Source of the DNA: CAZNYN01 sp964577295 | GTDB taxonomy: Bacteria > Synergistota > Synergistia > Synergistales > Synergistaceae | NCBI GenBank assembly: GCA_964577295.1 | Contig: CAZNYN010000012.1 | Coordinates: forward strand, 1 to 44,190 | Reading direction: 5' to 3' | DNA: 44,190 nucleotides | Part shown: piece by piece, positions 25,093-32,403 of the stretch | How positions within the stretch are numbered: the first letter of the stretch is position 1 | How the letters are laid out: each line of letters begins with the position of its first letter | Notes under the pieces: model-generated | Databases searched by the model: none | The model's input: the letters and a program-made list of their open reading frames with translations, nothing else | What the model was told of the DNA's origin: nothing | Position numbers and translations under genes: made by a program

Positions 25093-25123
25093 ACCTCTAT
25101 GCACATAATATGCCTTGTAAAAC

Positions 25124-25152
25124 TTGACATTACTCAATATGAGATATATAAA
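25124..25152 (+). promoter_or_regulatory. Strong promoter of the small exported protein
   Basis: TTGACA (25124-25129), 17 bases, TATAAA (25147-25152). It is one of the best sigma-70 type promoters in the window, about 40 bases before the ATG. Confidence 0.85.
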
Positions 25153-25192
25153 CTGAATCATCGATAAATTTTGTAGGCGGGAGGTGTTCATA

Positions 25193-25588
25193 ATGCGCAG
25201 TCTCACAAAGATGAAACGTTTTTATTCTATTGTGTTCCTGGCTGTTCTGTTTTTAGTTTCGGCAGCAGGATTTTCGCTTGCTTATGCCGTCACACCGCCG
25301 GACCTTAGCGGTCTTAATGTCCTAGGCACGATTACTGATCCCTCAAAAGACGACACAAGAGTTATGGACACTCATAACTTTATATTCTCCGCCCTGCCTC
25401 CCGAAAGTGACTTAAACTTCGAAGATAATGACAGAAGCAGAAAATCTTCGCAAACGGCGGAAAAATGCTATTTTTTCATTCCATGTGACGGCAATGAGGC
25501 AAAATTTATCTCTCAGCCCTCCGACAGTGTAAAAATATCCGCGCTGCCTTCGATAAACTACGTCAAGACCACACGCAAACAGGAATAA
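25193..25588 (+). CDS. Small exported protein of unknown function
   Basis: Start set at the ATG (MRSLTKMKRF) because GGGAGGTG lies six bases upstream; an in-frame GTG nine bases earlier overlaps that site. The 131-residue product has a signal peptide (basic start, hydrophobic stretch about residues 10-28, cleavage near LAYA-V). The mature region is hydrophilic, rich in Ser, Asp and Pro, with two Cys (EKCYFFIPCDGN) ten residues or fewer apart that could form a disulfide. No family is recognised. A near-perfect promoter drives it, so it is probably well expressed. The 58-residue gene follows 112 bases downstream. Confidence 0.7.
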   Translation: MRSLTKMKRFYSIVFLAVLFLVSAAGFSLAYAVTPPDLSGLNVLGTITDPSKDDTRVMDTHNFIFSALPPESDLNFEDNDRSRKSSQTAEKCYFFIPCDGNEAKFISQPSDSVKISALPSINYVKTTRKQE

Positions 25589-25616
25589 TACTCCAAGACG
25601 ATACCCTATGCTGAAA

Positions 25617-25665
25617 AGCGGCTTTCGTGCCGCATTGTTCGTTAAGCCGCTCATGCTAGGCGGCT
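25617..25665 (+). promoter_or_regulatory. Mutually exclusive hairpins between two small genes
   Basis: AGCGGCTT (25617-25624) can pair with AAGCCGCT (25644-25651), while AGCCGC (25645-25650) can instead pair with GCGGCT (25660-25665). No T run follows either, so this is not an ordinary terminator. It may act as an RNA switch or processing site before the next ribosome site. Confidence 0.35.
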
Positions 25666-25700
25666 GAGTTTAATGTTTGTATGGGAAAGGACGTTTAATT

Positions 25701-25877
25701 ATGACACACGAAGAATACAGAACAGACAGATACAAAGACGCATCATACCACAGGAATGATCAGTCCAAAGACACCGCATTCCGCGACGAGGCAGGTCTTT
25801 TCTGGCCGGCTCACGCATTCAGCCCCGCATCGCTCAGGGAGAGCGTAAAGAGCAAAACCTACGACAGAACACACTAG
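25701..25877 (+). CDS. Small hydrophilic protein, 58 residues, unknown
   Basis: ATG preceded by GGAAAGGA nine bases upstream; an earlier in-frame ATG has poorer context. The peptide is highly charged and polar (THEEYRTDRYKDASYHRND), with one aromatic patch (GLFWPAHAF) and no membrane segment or signal. No family is recognised. It lies between the small exported protein and an intrinsic terminator, so both may share a transcript. The coding call rests on ribosome site and position only. Confidence 0.45.
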   Translation: MTHEEYRTDRYKDASYHRNDQSKDTAFRDEAGLFWPAHAFSPASLRESVKSKTYDRTH

Positions 25878-25962
25878 ACGAATGGTGCCGCATGGCTGCA
25901 CATACAGGTTTACGGGCTAAATTCACAAGACCGTTGTAATTTCAATAAAAACACACTCGCCG

Positions 25963-26002
25963 GCCGCAGTTGTTTTCTCAAAAAACGACTGCGGCATTTT
26001 TT
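25963..26002 (+). terminator. Intrinsic terminator after the 58-residue gene
   Basis: GCCGCAGT and ACTGCGGC arms (25963-25970 and 25988-25995), extended by a GTTTT/AAAAC stem, then six T on the plus strand. Confidence 0.85.
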
Positions 26003-26022
26003 ATCTCCGTCGGGATTTCCTC

Positions 26023-26051
26023 TTTACGGCTATTTTACGCTATACTATTAA
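26023..26051 (+). promoter_or_regulatory. Possible promoter of the LysE-type exporter
   Basis: TTTACG (26023-26028) and TATTAA (26046-26051), 17-base spacer, located after the terminator and 33 bases before the ATG. Matches are moderate. Confidence 0.4.
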
Positions 26052-26084
26052 TGCTCTTCTATTCCGCTGCAGGGAGAATTTTTT

Positions 26085-26699
26085 ATGTACAGAACTTTAT
26101 GGAACGGATCTAAATTCGGACTGATTCTGCAGGCTGCTGTCGGGCCTGTCAGTATATTTATATTCCAGACAGCCGCGGCATCGGGACTTGTGTCCGCGCT
26201 GGGAGCGGTGCTTGGGGTAACATTGGCAGACCTTGTCTGCGTCACTGCCGCTATATGGGGAGTCGGCACTCTGCTCGAACAGAGCGGGCAGGGCAAAATA
26301 TACTTTAAATATTTCGGGGCGGCGGTACTTTGGCTGTTCGGTGCTGCGGCAATCCTCGGAGCTTTCGGCATTAATATCATTCCGGGGTTTGATATCTCCG
26401 CCGAACATACGGCGAACAGTGCCTTTGCTTACTGTTTTATCTTGGCTATATCGAGCCCGCTCACTATTGTATTTTGGGCAGGTATTTTTTCCTCGAAACT
26501 TACCGAGGATAATATGAGCCGCATAGATGTTCACATCTACGCTCTTGGAGCGGTGCTTTCGACACTTGTCTGCATGAGCGCCGTTGCAGTGGCGGGAATT
26601 CTTACAAGCAGTTTCCTGCCCGAATCCGTAATAACGGCGATGAATGTGGTTGTCGGGGCAGTGCTTATACTATTTGGCGTAAGAACGCTGAGAAAGTAG
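26085..26699 (+). CDS. LysE/RhtB family amino acid exporter
   Basis: The 204-residue protein has six predicted membrane helices. It starts with FGLILQAAVGPVSIFIFQTA, which matches the N-terminal signature of LysE/RhtB exporters (usual form G-x-GP), followed by GVTLADLVCVTAA and a C-terminal GAVLILFGVRTLRK. Family members export lysine, arginine, threonine, homoserine or other small molecules by proton antiport. The neighbouring thr and arg genes make an amino acid substrate attractive, but this is not shown. GGGAGA precedes the ATG. It is a single-gene unit bounded by terminators. Confidence 0.88.
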   Translation: MYRTLWNGSKFGLILQAAVGPVSIFIFQTAAASGLVSALGAVLGVTLADLVCVTAAIWGVGTLLEQSGQGKIYFKYFGAAVLWLFGAAAILGAFGINIIPGFDISAEHTANSAFAYCFILAISSPLTIVFWAGIFSSKLTEDNMSRIDVHIYALGAVLSTLVCMSAVAVAGILTSSFLPESVITAMNVVVGAVLILFGVRTLRK

Positions 26700-26723
26700 C
26701 TGTCTTTTTCCTCCGATATAATA

Positions 26724-26767
26724 AAAAATCCCGTTGGCCGTATATCACACGGTTTTTAGGGATTTTT
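26724..26767. terminator. Bidirectional terminator between the exporter and topoisomerase genes
   Basis: AAAAATCCC (26724-26732) and GGGATTTTT (26759-26767) enclose an inner CCGT/ACGG pair. A T run follows on either strand, serving the two convergent genes. Confidence 0.8.
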
Positions 26768-26784
26768 CTTTTAAGTGGTGCATA

Positions 26785-28920
26785 TCAGCTTTTGGGTTCA
26801 CCGTTTTCATCGGAAAATGTCTTTTTACACTGCGAGTTTTTACAGCCCCAGAACCAGCCGTTTTTGCCCATTATTCTGACTAATATTTGGCCGCAGGCGG
26901 GGCACTTTCCGCTCTTCTGAGGCTCTCCCTCCATATCGGAGAGAGAAAGTCCGCATGTGTGGCACTTCCAGTATTTGCCGTATTTTCCCGTGTGGAGGAA
27001 CATTCTTCCCTCACATCCTTCAACGGGGCATTTGTATCTGACTTCATTCTGAGAGGGATCTCGCCTTACTATGTATATAGGGTGCTTTTTCATTCTTTCG
27101 TCCACTATCGAGCGCACCTGGCTCAATAGTTCATGTATAAATTCTTTTGGCGAACCCTCTTTATGTTCGATATTTTTTAGCTTCATCTCCCATATAGCGG
27201 TTGTGTCCGGTTTGCTCAGCTCTTCTCCCACATTTCTGATGAGATCCCTGCCTTTTTCAGTAGAGATGATTCTCTTCCTTACAAGGGAGACGTAGTTTCT
27301 TTCCTTTAAAAGCTCTATTATGCCCGCCTGAGTAGCGGCAGTCCCTATGCCCGAAGTTTCTTTGAGAGCGGCTTTTATCTCCGGAGCCTCCACAAACCTA
27401 TGAATATTGTTCATAGCTTCTATGAGAGTAGCTTCCGTAAAGCGCTCGGGCGGAGATGTCTTTTTTTCGTCCGCTTTGAGCTCCGAAATCTTTGCTTCTC
27501 CGCCTTCGGACAGTTCGGGCAGTTTTACCTTGCTGTTTTCACTATCTTCATCGTCGGATTTTTCTTCTTTTAAATTTTTATAAAGAACTTTCCAGCCTAG
27601 AGCCACGCATCTCTTTGTCCTGGCTCTGAAAAGTTCATTGTCTATGACAACTTCGACAAGGACTTCGTTGTGTTCCTGCGGAGGCAGAAACTGCGCAGCA
27701 TATCTTCTTGCAGTGAGGTCATATATTTTAGCACCGTCTTCCGTAAGCCCTCCAACTGTTCCCGTAGGAATTATCGCATGGTGCTCCTCCACTTTTTCTG
27801 TATTCCAGGCCTTTGTTTTTAAGTTTATATCTGTCTGAGATATAGTCTCCGCCATCTCGGGAACCATAACGGCAATTGTCTTTAATGTTTTTTCCCTCTC
27901 ATCGTAGAGTGTCTCGGGAAGATATTGGCAGTCGGAACGCGGATATGTAACAAGTTTTGCCTCATAAAGAGCCTGTACCGTTTCCAGCGCCGCAGCAGGG
28001 GAAAATCCGTGCTGTTTTGACGCCTCAATCTGCAGAGTCGGAAGGGAGTGGGGCATCGGGGGTTGAGTCTGGCTTCTTTTTTTCTCGTACTTTGTAACGG
28101 AGCCCGTCTTATTTTCAAGTTTTTTGCGCAGATTTTCGATTACGGCGGGATCTATGATGCGCCCCTTCTCATCAAGCCCCGCCTGATCTTCGCCCGGTTT
28201 CCAAGTGGCAGTAAATTTTTCGCCGCCTACTGTAATTTCCGCTTTCACATCATAGAAAGGGTGCTTTGCAAAATTGTCTATCTCGCTGTCTCTGCGCACG
28301 ACAAGGGCCAATGTGGGTGTCTGCACTCTGCCCACGGTAATTTTTTCGCCCCATGCTCTGTTTGTAGTTATGGAATATAGCCTTGTCAGGTTGTTGCCGA
28401 AGAGCCAATCAGCCCTCTGACGGCACAAGGCAGACTCAAAGACACTTTTGTACTCTTCGTTGGGTTTCATGGCTCCTATCGCCTTTTTTATAGCATCTGT
28501 GTTCATGTCTGTCACGAGAAGCCTGTATACCGGGCCTTTGTAAGCAAAATAACGCAGGATTTCATCGACAAGGAGCTGCCCCTCCCTGTCTGCGTCTCCG
28601 GCATTTACGACACTCTCCGCTTTTTGCAGAAGAGTTCCTATGTTGTTCAGCAAATCCTGAGTTCCAGGATTCGGCTTTACTCTCCACATCGGCGGTACTA
28701 TGGGAAGCTTCGTTGTCTCCCATCTCTTGTACTCCGCGCCGTATTCATCGGGCTGAAGCGGCGTTATTATATGGCCTGCCGCCCAGCATACGACATCGTC
28801 TCCCGCCAGTATGGCAAGGGGTGTCCTGCTCTTTCTGCCTGCGGGAAGAGCTTCCGCAACCGCCCTTGCAAGGGACGGCTTCTCTGCTATAAAAAGTCTT
28901 TTGATAGAATTGATTTCCAA
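26785..28920 (-). CDS. topB: Topoisomerase III (type IA), TopB-like
   Basis: Type IA topoisomerase that resolves single-stranded and hemicatenated DNA. The TTG start has GGGAGA six bases upstream; an earlier in-frame GTG has none. The 711-residue protein starts KRLFIAEKPSLARAVAEAL (toprim), has GDADREGQLLVDEIL, then ITVGRVQTPTLALV and the catalytic Tyr in LVTYPRSDCQYLP. The C-terminus (about 620-711) holds two zinc-ribbon-like Cys clusters (CPVEGCEGR...CHTCG; CPACG...CKNSQCKK). An acidic linker (SDDEDSENSK) interrupts the core. It is a single-gene unit between terminators, additional to topA in this window. Confidence 0.94.
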   Translation of the reverse strand: MEINSIKRLFIAEKPSLARAVAEALPAGRKSRTPLAILAGDDVVCWAAGHIITPLQPDEYGAEYKRWETTKLPIVPPMWRVKPNPGTQDLLNNIGTLLQKAESVVNAGDADREGQLLVDEILRYFAYKGPVYRLLVTDMNTDAIKKAIGAMKPNEEYKSVFESALCRQRADWLFGNNLTRLYSITTNRAWGEKITVGRVQTPTLALVVRRDSEIDNFAKHPFYDVKAEITVGGEKFTATWKPGEDQAGLDEKGRIIDPAVIENLRKKLENKTGSVTKYEKKRSQTQPPMPHSLPTLQIEASKQHGFSPAAALETVQALYEAKLVTYPRSDCQYLPETLYDEREKTLKTIAVMVPEMAETISQTDINLKTKAWNTEKVEEHHAIIPTGTVGGLTEDGAKIYDLTARRYAAQFLPPQEHNEVLVEVVIDNELFRARTKRCVALGWKVLYKNLKEEKSDDEDSENSKVKLPELSEGGEAKISELKADEKKTSPPERFTEATLIEAMNNIHRFVEAPEIKAALKETSGIGTAATQAGIIELLKERNYVSLVRKRIISTEKGRDLIRNVGEELSKPDTTAIWEMKLKNIEHKEGSPKEFIHELLSQVRSIVDERMKKHPIYIVRRDPSQNEVRYKCPVEGCEGRMFLHTGKYGKYWKCHTCGLSLSDMEGEPQKSGKCPACGQILVRIMGKNGWFWGCKNSQCKKTFSDENGEPKS

Positions 28921-29029
28921 TTTTATTCTCCCGGCTTGCACTTTGTAATATTAAAGCTCTCTTTAAAATAACGGCTTCGGATTTTATCATCATTCCTATT
29001 ATATCCCAAGCGAAATTTTTCATAAGGGC

Positions 29030-29066
29030 AAAAAGAGAAGCTCCCTCGGATTATCGAAGGAGCTTC
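29030..29066 (-). terminator. Intrinsic terminator after argG
   Basis: Hairpin with arms GAAGCTCC and GGAGCTTC (29037-29044, 29059-29066), extended inward by four pairs, then TCTTTTT on the minus strand, 30 bases after the argG stop. Confidence 0.85.
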
Positions 29067-29095
29067 CTTTAAGCTGTATTTTTGCGTGCGTTGAT

Positions 29096-30355
29096 CTAGT
29101 ACGCGTCTTTGCCCTTTGCCACTACATACGAATCTATCGGGTTGATATTCTTCTCCTTGTGTACCTGCCTCCATGTCTTAATGGGCATTCCCCATATTTT
29201 GATGAATCCGACCGAGGCAGACTGGTCAAATATATCGCCTGCCGAGTAAGTGGCCAGCTCTTTGCTGTATACGGATGTGTCCGACTTCATTCCGTTGATT
29301 ATGGCGTTGCCTTTGTAGAACTTCATTCTCACTGTTCCGTTGACTGTCTTCTGTGTGCTGTCCATGAAGGCCTGAACCGCTTCCATAAGGGGAGAGAACC
29401 AGTAGCCTTCGTATGCCATCTCAGCAAAGCGTACTTCAAGTTCCTTTTTGGTCTTGAGTGTATCCTTTGAAAGGGTAATGGCTTCGAGTTTTTTGTGAGC
29501 CGCTATGAGAGCAAGAGCACCGGGGCACTCGTATACTTCACGGCTTTTAAAGCCTACAAGCCTGTCTTCGATAACGTCGATTCTTCCGTATCCCGCCTTA
29601 CCGGCCGTCTTGTTCATAAAGTCGATAAGCTCTATGCTTCCCATCTTTTTGCCGTTTATCGCTACGGGAATGCCTTCTTCAAAAGTAATCTCTACCGTGA
29701 CTTCCTCGTCTGGAGCTTCCTTGGGGTCGGCTGTCAGAGCGTAAGCATCTGTCGGGGGTTCATTCCAGGGATCTTCCAATATGCCGCACTCTATGGAACG
29801 TCCCCAGAGGTTGTCGTCAAGGCTGTAGGGGCTTTTGCGGGTTGTCGGTACGGGAACATTGTGAGCAGCCGCATAGTCCATCTCTTCTTCTCTCGTAAAT
29901 CCCCAGTCGCGCACAGGGGCAAGAACGTCTATATCAGGATTCAGCGCGTTGCAGCAGACTTCCATACGAACCTGATCCTGTCCCTTGCCTGTGCATCCGT
30001 GTGCAACCGCTACTGCGCCTTCTTTCTCCGCGCACCATATCATAGCCTGAGCTATCATAGGACGGGAGAGTGCGGAGTTGAGGGGATAAACTCCCTGGTA
30101 CATGGCGTTCGCCTTAAGAGCCGGCCATACAAATGTGTCTACAAAAGCCTCACGAAGATCGACGACATAGGCCTTCTCAGCTCCGACTTCATAAGCCTTC
30201 TGCTTGATTTCTTCAAGATTATCAGCCTGCTGACCGACGTTCATTGTAAGGGTGATTACCTCATACCCGTTGTCATGGAGCCAGGGAATGGCCACCGATG
30301 TGTCAAGTCCGCCGCTGTACGCCAATACTACCTTACCTTTTTTTTCTGCTGTCAT
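29096..30355 (-). CDS. argG: Argininosuccinate synthase
   Basis: Condenses citrulline and aspartate for arginine synthesis. The start MTAEKKGKVV has AGGAGG six bases upstream; the longer frame runs into the T-box terminator. The product has 419 residues. The ATP pyrophosphatase loop AYSGGLDTSVAIPWL is near the N-terminus, followed by HGCTGKGQDQVR, NLWGRSIECGILEDPW and a C-terminal synthetase domain. argH is not adjacent, and the gene ends at a terminator. Control is by an arginine T-box and possibly an arginine-rich leader peptide. Confidence 0.97.
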   Translation of the reverse strand: MTAEKKGKVVLAYSGGLDTSVAIPWLHDNGYEVITLTMNVGQQADNLEEIKQKAYEVGAEKAYVVDLREAFVDTFVWPALKANAMYQGVYPLNSALSRPMIAQAMIWCAEKEGAVAVAHGCTGKGQDQVRMEVCCNALNPDIDVLAPVRDWGFTREEEMDYAAAHNVPVPTTRKSPYSLDDNLWGRSIECGILEDPWNEPPTDAYALTADPKEAPDEEVTVEITFEEGIPVAINGKKMGSIELIDFMNKTAGKAGYGRIDVIEDRLVGFKSREVYECPGALALIAAHKKLEAITLSKDTLKTKKELEVRFAEMAYEGYWFSPLMEAVQAFMDSTQKTVNGTVRMKFYKGNAIINGMKSDTSVYSKELATYSAGDIFDQSASVGFIKIWGMPIKTWRQVHKEKNINPIDSYVVAKGKDAY

Positions 30356-30404
30356 TTGAAATTCCTCCTGTATGTTGTTTTTTATTTTAAAAATCCATAA
30401 AAAA

Positions 30405-30660
30405 ACTCGTCCCTCTTCTTCCATGGAAGAAGAGGGACGAGTAAAATTACCCGCGGTACCACCCTCGTTGACACTATGTGTCCACTTGGTTCACTTTTAT
30501 CGAAAAGTTACGGAACTCCTACTTGACTTTGTGTCTTTCTTCGGAATTCTGCTCAGGGGTGCGAGAGTCTTGATTCTACCTGCGAAAAGCGCTTTCAGCC
30601 TGTGACGCTTTATCTCTGTCGCCGAGCAACAAGATCCATCTCCCCGTCATCGCATAAAAC
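30405..30660 (-). promoter_or_regulatory. T-box leader, arginine-specific (CGC specifier), upstream of argG
   Basis: The minus strand has GGGTGGTACCGCGG (30451-30464), the T-box antiterminator core. The terminator is a perfect 38-base palindrome (30405-30442) followed by seven T. In Stem I, GGGG (30642-30645) pairs with CCCC (30556-30559). Immediately before lie A and the specifier CGC (30561-30563), an Arg codon. The layout is the same as in the thrC leader, which supports the specifier reading. Uncharged tRNA-Arg should allow argG transcription. The 5' strand of Stem I overlaps the end of an upstream reading frame. Confidence 0.92.
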
Positions 30661-30723
30661 TATCTGCGAAAATCGGTCGATTCGTCGTATTCGTCGTGCC
30701 CGTTCAACAGCGGTAAAATTCAA
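30610..30723 (-). CDS. Arginine-rich leader peptide candidate in the argG 5' UTR
   Basis: A TTG stands eight bases after AAAGGAGG, an ideal ribosome site, and opens a 37-codon frame ending in TAA. The peptide reads MNFTAVERARRIRRIDRF and then SQIVLCDDGEMDLVARRQR. Nine of 37 residues are Arg, six of them within positions 8-17. Six of the nine Arg codons are CGA, which is read by the same inosine-containing tRNA-Arg as CGC, the T-box specifier downstream. The second half of the frame covers the 5' strand of T-box Stem I. No leader-peptide family is recognised. The call rests on the ribosome site, arginine clustering and location. Chance is the alternative. Confidence 0.55.
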   Translation of the reverse strand: MNFTAVERARRIRRIDRFSQIVLCDDGEMDLVARRQR

Positions 30724-30768
30724 GATTCCAGCCTCCTTTCGGATAGTCTCATTAAAAACTTGGTGAAC

Positions 30769-30796
30769 ATTTTATCATCTAATCGCTAATTGTCAA
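30769..30796 (-). promoter_or_regulatory. Promoter of argG
   Basis: TTGACA (30791-30796) and TAAAAT (30769-30774), 16-base spacer, on the minus strand. Transcripts would start near 30762, about 40 bases before the leader-peptide start. Confidence 0.75.
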
Positions 30797-30825
30797 CAGC
30801 TATATTTAAATTCTTTTGCAGTCTG

Positions 30826-31410
30826 TTATGCAATCTCCGAATTTTTATCTGCAAAACCGCGGCAAAATCCGTCGCCGCACTCTGCCGCGCCTACTGTCCG
30901 CATAAGTAAATCGGCAGCGGGATGAGAACGCATTCCCAGCCATGTAGCTGTCTGTAAATGCAGACATTTCACTCCTGAAGCGTTTTCTTTCCAGTTTATT
31001 CCGCCCACTCCGCACTCTGTCAGAGACTCCCACATCGAAATATTTTTATCCTTTACGGCATCGGCTGTTTTGTCGTCTATGAGCATCATGCGCAGAACGG
31101 AATATTCCTTGTGCCAAAGTATAACTTTATCTTTTTGGGCGCTCAAAGCTTCCTCGAGAGGCTGAATCTTGTGCATTGATTCCAACTCTCCGCACTTTCT
31201 GTCAAGATATGGGCATGTCAGCCAGAAAAGTGTGGGAAACGGAGTCAGATTTTTTGTTATCGGGTTACAGACCACAACCTGCGGATAGCCGTATGAACAG
31301 CGGCACCCAACTGCATAAACCTGCTTTGGGTCAAAGCGTCTGCCATTTTTTTGTCTCTTTATGACGGCAATATCATCATCTGTAAGATAACTCCAAAAAG
31401 CCGGAAGCAT
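30826..31410 (-). CDS. DUF501 family protein
   Basis: The protein matches DUF501: YLTDDDIAVIKRQ at the start, then GCRCSYGYPQVVVCNP, the signature TPFPTLFWLTCPYLDRKCGELES, and conserved Cys/His toward the C-terminus (ECGVGGINW, VKCLHLQTA). The family function is unknown; its conserved Cys residues suggest metal binding. Two starts are possible: this ATG, which lies in the loop of a terminator-like hairpin, or a TTG at 31452 that is two bases after the stop of the S1 gene and would be translationally coupled. From the ATG the product is 194 residues. The argG promoter begins just beyond its stop. Confidence 0.8.
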   Translation of the reverse strand: MLPAFWSYLTDDDIAVIKRQKNGRRFDPKQVYAVGCRCSYGYPQVVVCNPITKNLTPFPTLFWLTCPYLDRKCGELESMHKIQPLEEALSAQKDKVILWHKEYSVLRMMLIDDKTADAVKDKNISMWESLTECGVGGINWKENASGVKCLHLQTATWLGMRSHPAADLLMRTVGAAECGDGFCRGFADKNSEIA

Positions 31411-31428
31411 ATTGCCATCCGGCTTTTT
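31395..31428 (-). terminator. Terminator-like hairpin overlapping the DUF501 start
   Basis: On the minus strand AAAAAGCCGGA and TCCGGCTTTTT (11-bp perfect stem) enclose a 12-base loop holding the DUF501 ATG, 27 bases after the S1 gene stop. As an intrinsic terminator it would cut off DUF501. As an RNA hairpin it would place the start codon in a loop. Confidence 0.6.
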
Positions 31429-31454
31429 ATTTAACTGATTAATGTCGTCCAATG

Positions 31455-31874
31455 TTATTTCTTGCCGGAAGCGCTGTTGCCCGTGCGTCTTTTTGTTCCG
31501 CGCGGATCTTTGCACTTGCTGTTTAGGTCGGCTATCTTTTCGTCACTGAATTTCATGAAGTTTGTGAGTTTTTTTTCAAAATCTTCCTCACGGTGAACAG
31601 GCGGTTTTACCTCTTTTACCTGCATAGCCTTGATGGATAAATCTATTCTGCCTTTGTCGTCAATTTTTATGACTTTAGCAGTTACTTTTTGTCCCATTTC
31701 GAGCACATCTTCAACTTTTTTGACATAATTGTGTGACAGCTCGGATATATGAACCATTGCTTTCTGCCCTGATTCAAGTCTGACAAACGCTCCGTAAGGA
31801 GCCAGATGCTCAACTGTTCCGTTGAGAACATCACCAACGCTGACTACTGACGCTGCGGACGTCTTTTCTACCAT
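31455..31874 (-). CDS. S1 RNA-binding domain protein (YugI/GSP13-like)
   Basis: The 139-residue protein has one S1 domain (residues about 12-84: VGDVLNGTVEHLAPYGAFVR, HISELSHNYVKKVEDVLEMG, VKIDDKGRIDLSIK) followed by a basic tail (TKRRTGNSASGKK). Small single-S1 proteins in Firmicutes (YugI, CvfD, YabR) associate with ribosomes and affect translation or virulence regulation. The function here is inferred only at that level. GGAGG lies before the ATG. The DUF501 gene follows directly. Confidence 0.9.
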   Translation of the reverse strand: MVEKTSAASVVSVGDVLNGTVEHLAPYGAFVRLESGQKAMVHISELSHNYVKKVEDVLEMGQKVTAKVIKIDDKGRIDLSIKAMQVKEVKPPVHREEDFEKKLTNFMKFSDEKIADLNSKCKDPRGTKRRTGNSASGKK

Positions 31875-32010
31875 ATGCGGTTCAAACCTCCAAAATTTGT
31901 GCGTTATTATCTATCGGCAAAAGCTTCTCAGTACAGAATACTTTTATCACATCAGCATATTTTATCATAAAAATAAATATTAGGCACCATCCCAATATTT
32001 GTGTGTCGGG

Positions 32011-32376
32011 TTAGCGTCTCATGGTTCTTTCTATAGCTTCCATTACTCTTTCCGACTGCAGCGGCTTGATAAAAAAGTCTGAGGCTCCGGCCTTCATTGC
32101 TTCGATTACCATATTTTCCTGTCCCATGGAGCTGATCATAAGGACACGGGCGTTGGGATGAGAAGCTTTTATGGCTTTTAGGACATCAATTCCGTTCTGT
32201 TCCGGCATCAGCATGTCTATAGCGGCTATATCCGGCTTGTGCTTGTCATATAGTCTGACTGCGTCACTGCCGTTGTCCGCTTCCGCCACAACATCATATC
32301 CGTTGCGGATAAGAAGTTCTTTCAGCAGCATTCTCATATATGTGGAATCTTCAGCGATGAGTATTCTAGCCTTCAC
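32011..32376 (-). CDS. CheY-like single-domain response regulator
   Basis: The 121-residue protein is a bare receiver domain. The GTG start (MKARILIAEDSTYMRMLL) sits eight bases after GGAGG; the upstream TTG is too near. The acidic pocket is in IAEDS, the phosphorylatable Asp is in IAAIDMLMPEQNG (about 53), Ser replaces Thr in LMISSMGQE, and the conserved Lys is in FFIKPLQ. It resembles the CheY group of chemotaxis or motility regulators. No kinase or other chemotaxis gene is near. It lies 27 bases after codY, in the place where flagellar and chemotaxis genes follow codY in Bacillus. Confidence 0.92.
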   Translation of the reverse strand: MKARILIAEDSTYMRMLLKELLIRNGYDVVAEADNGSDAVRLYDKHKPDIAAIDMLMPEQNGIDVLKAIKASHPNARVLMISSMGQENMVIEAMKAGASDFFIKPLQSERVMEAIERTMRR

Positions 32377-32403
32377 AACCAAGACCTCCCTATTTATCAG
32401 AAT

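Noticed and set aside
29495..30400. 301-codon plus-strand frame opposite argG
   Set aside because: Shadow of argG with no domain, no ribosome site and implausible composition.
30405..30442. Perfect 38-base palindrome as a mobile-element end or operator
   Set aside because: It is followed by seven T and sits right after the T-box core, so it is the leader terminator.
30661..30700. CGACGAAT repeats in the argG leader read as an ArgR operator
   Set aside because: ArgR boxes are AT-rich imperfect palindromes; this is GC-balanced, is not palindromic, and is in frame as Arg codons after a ribosome site.
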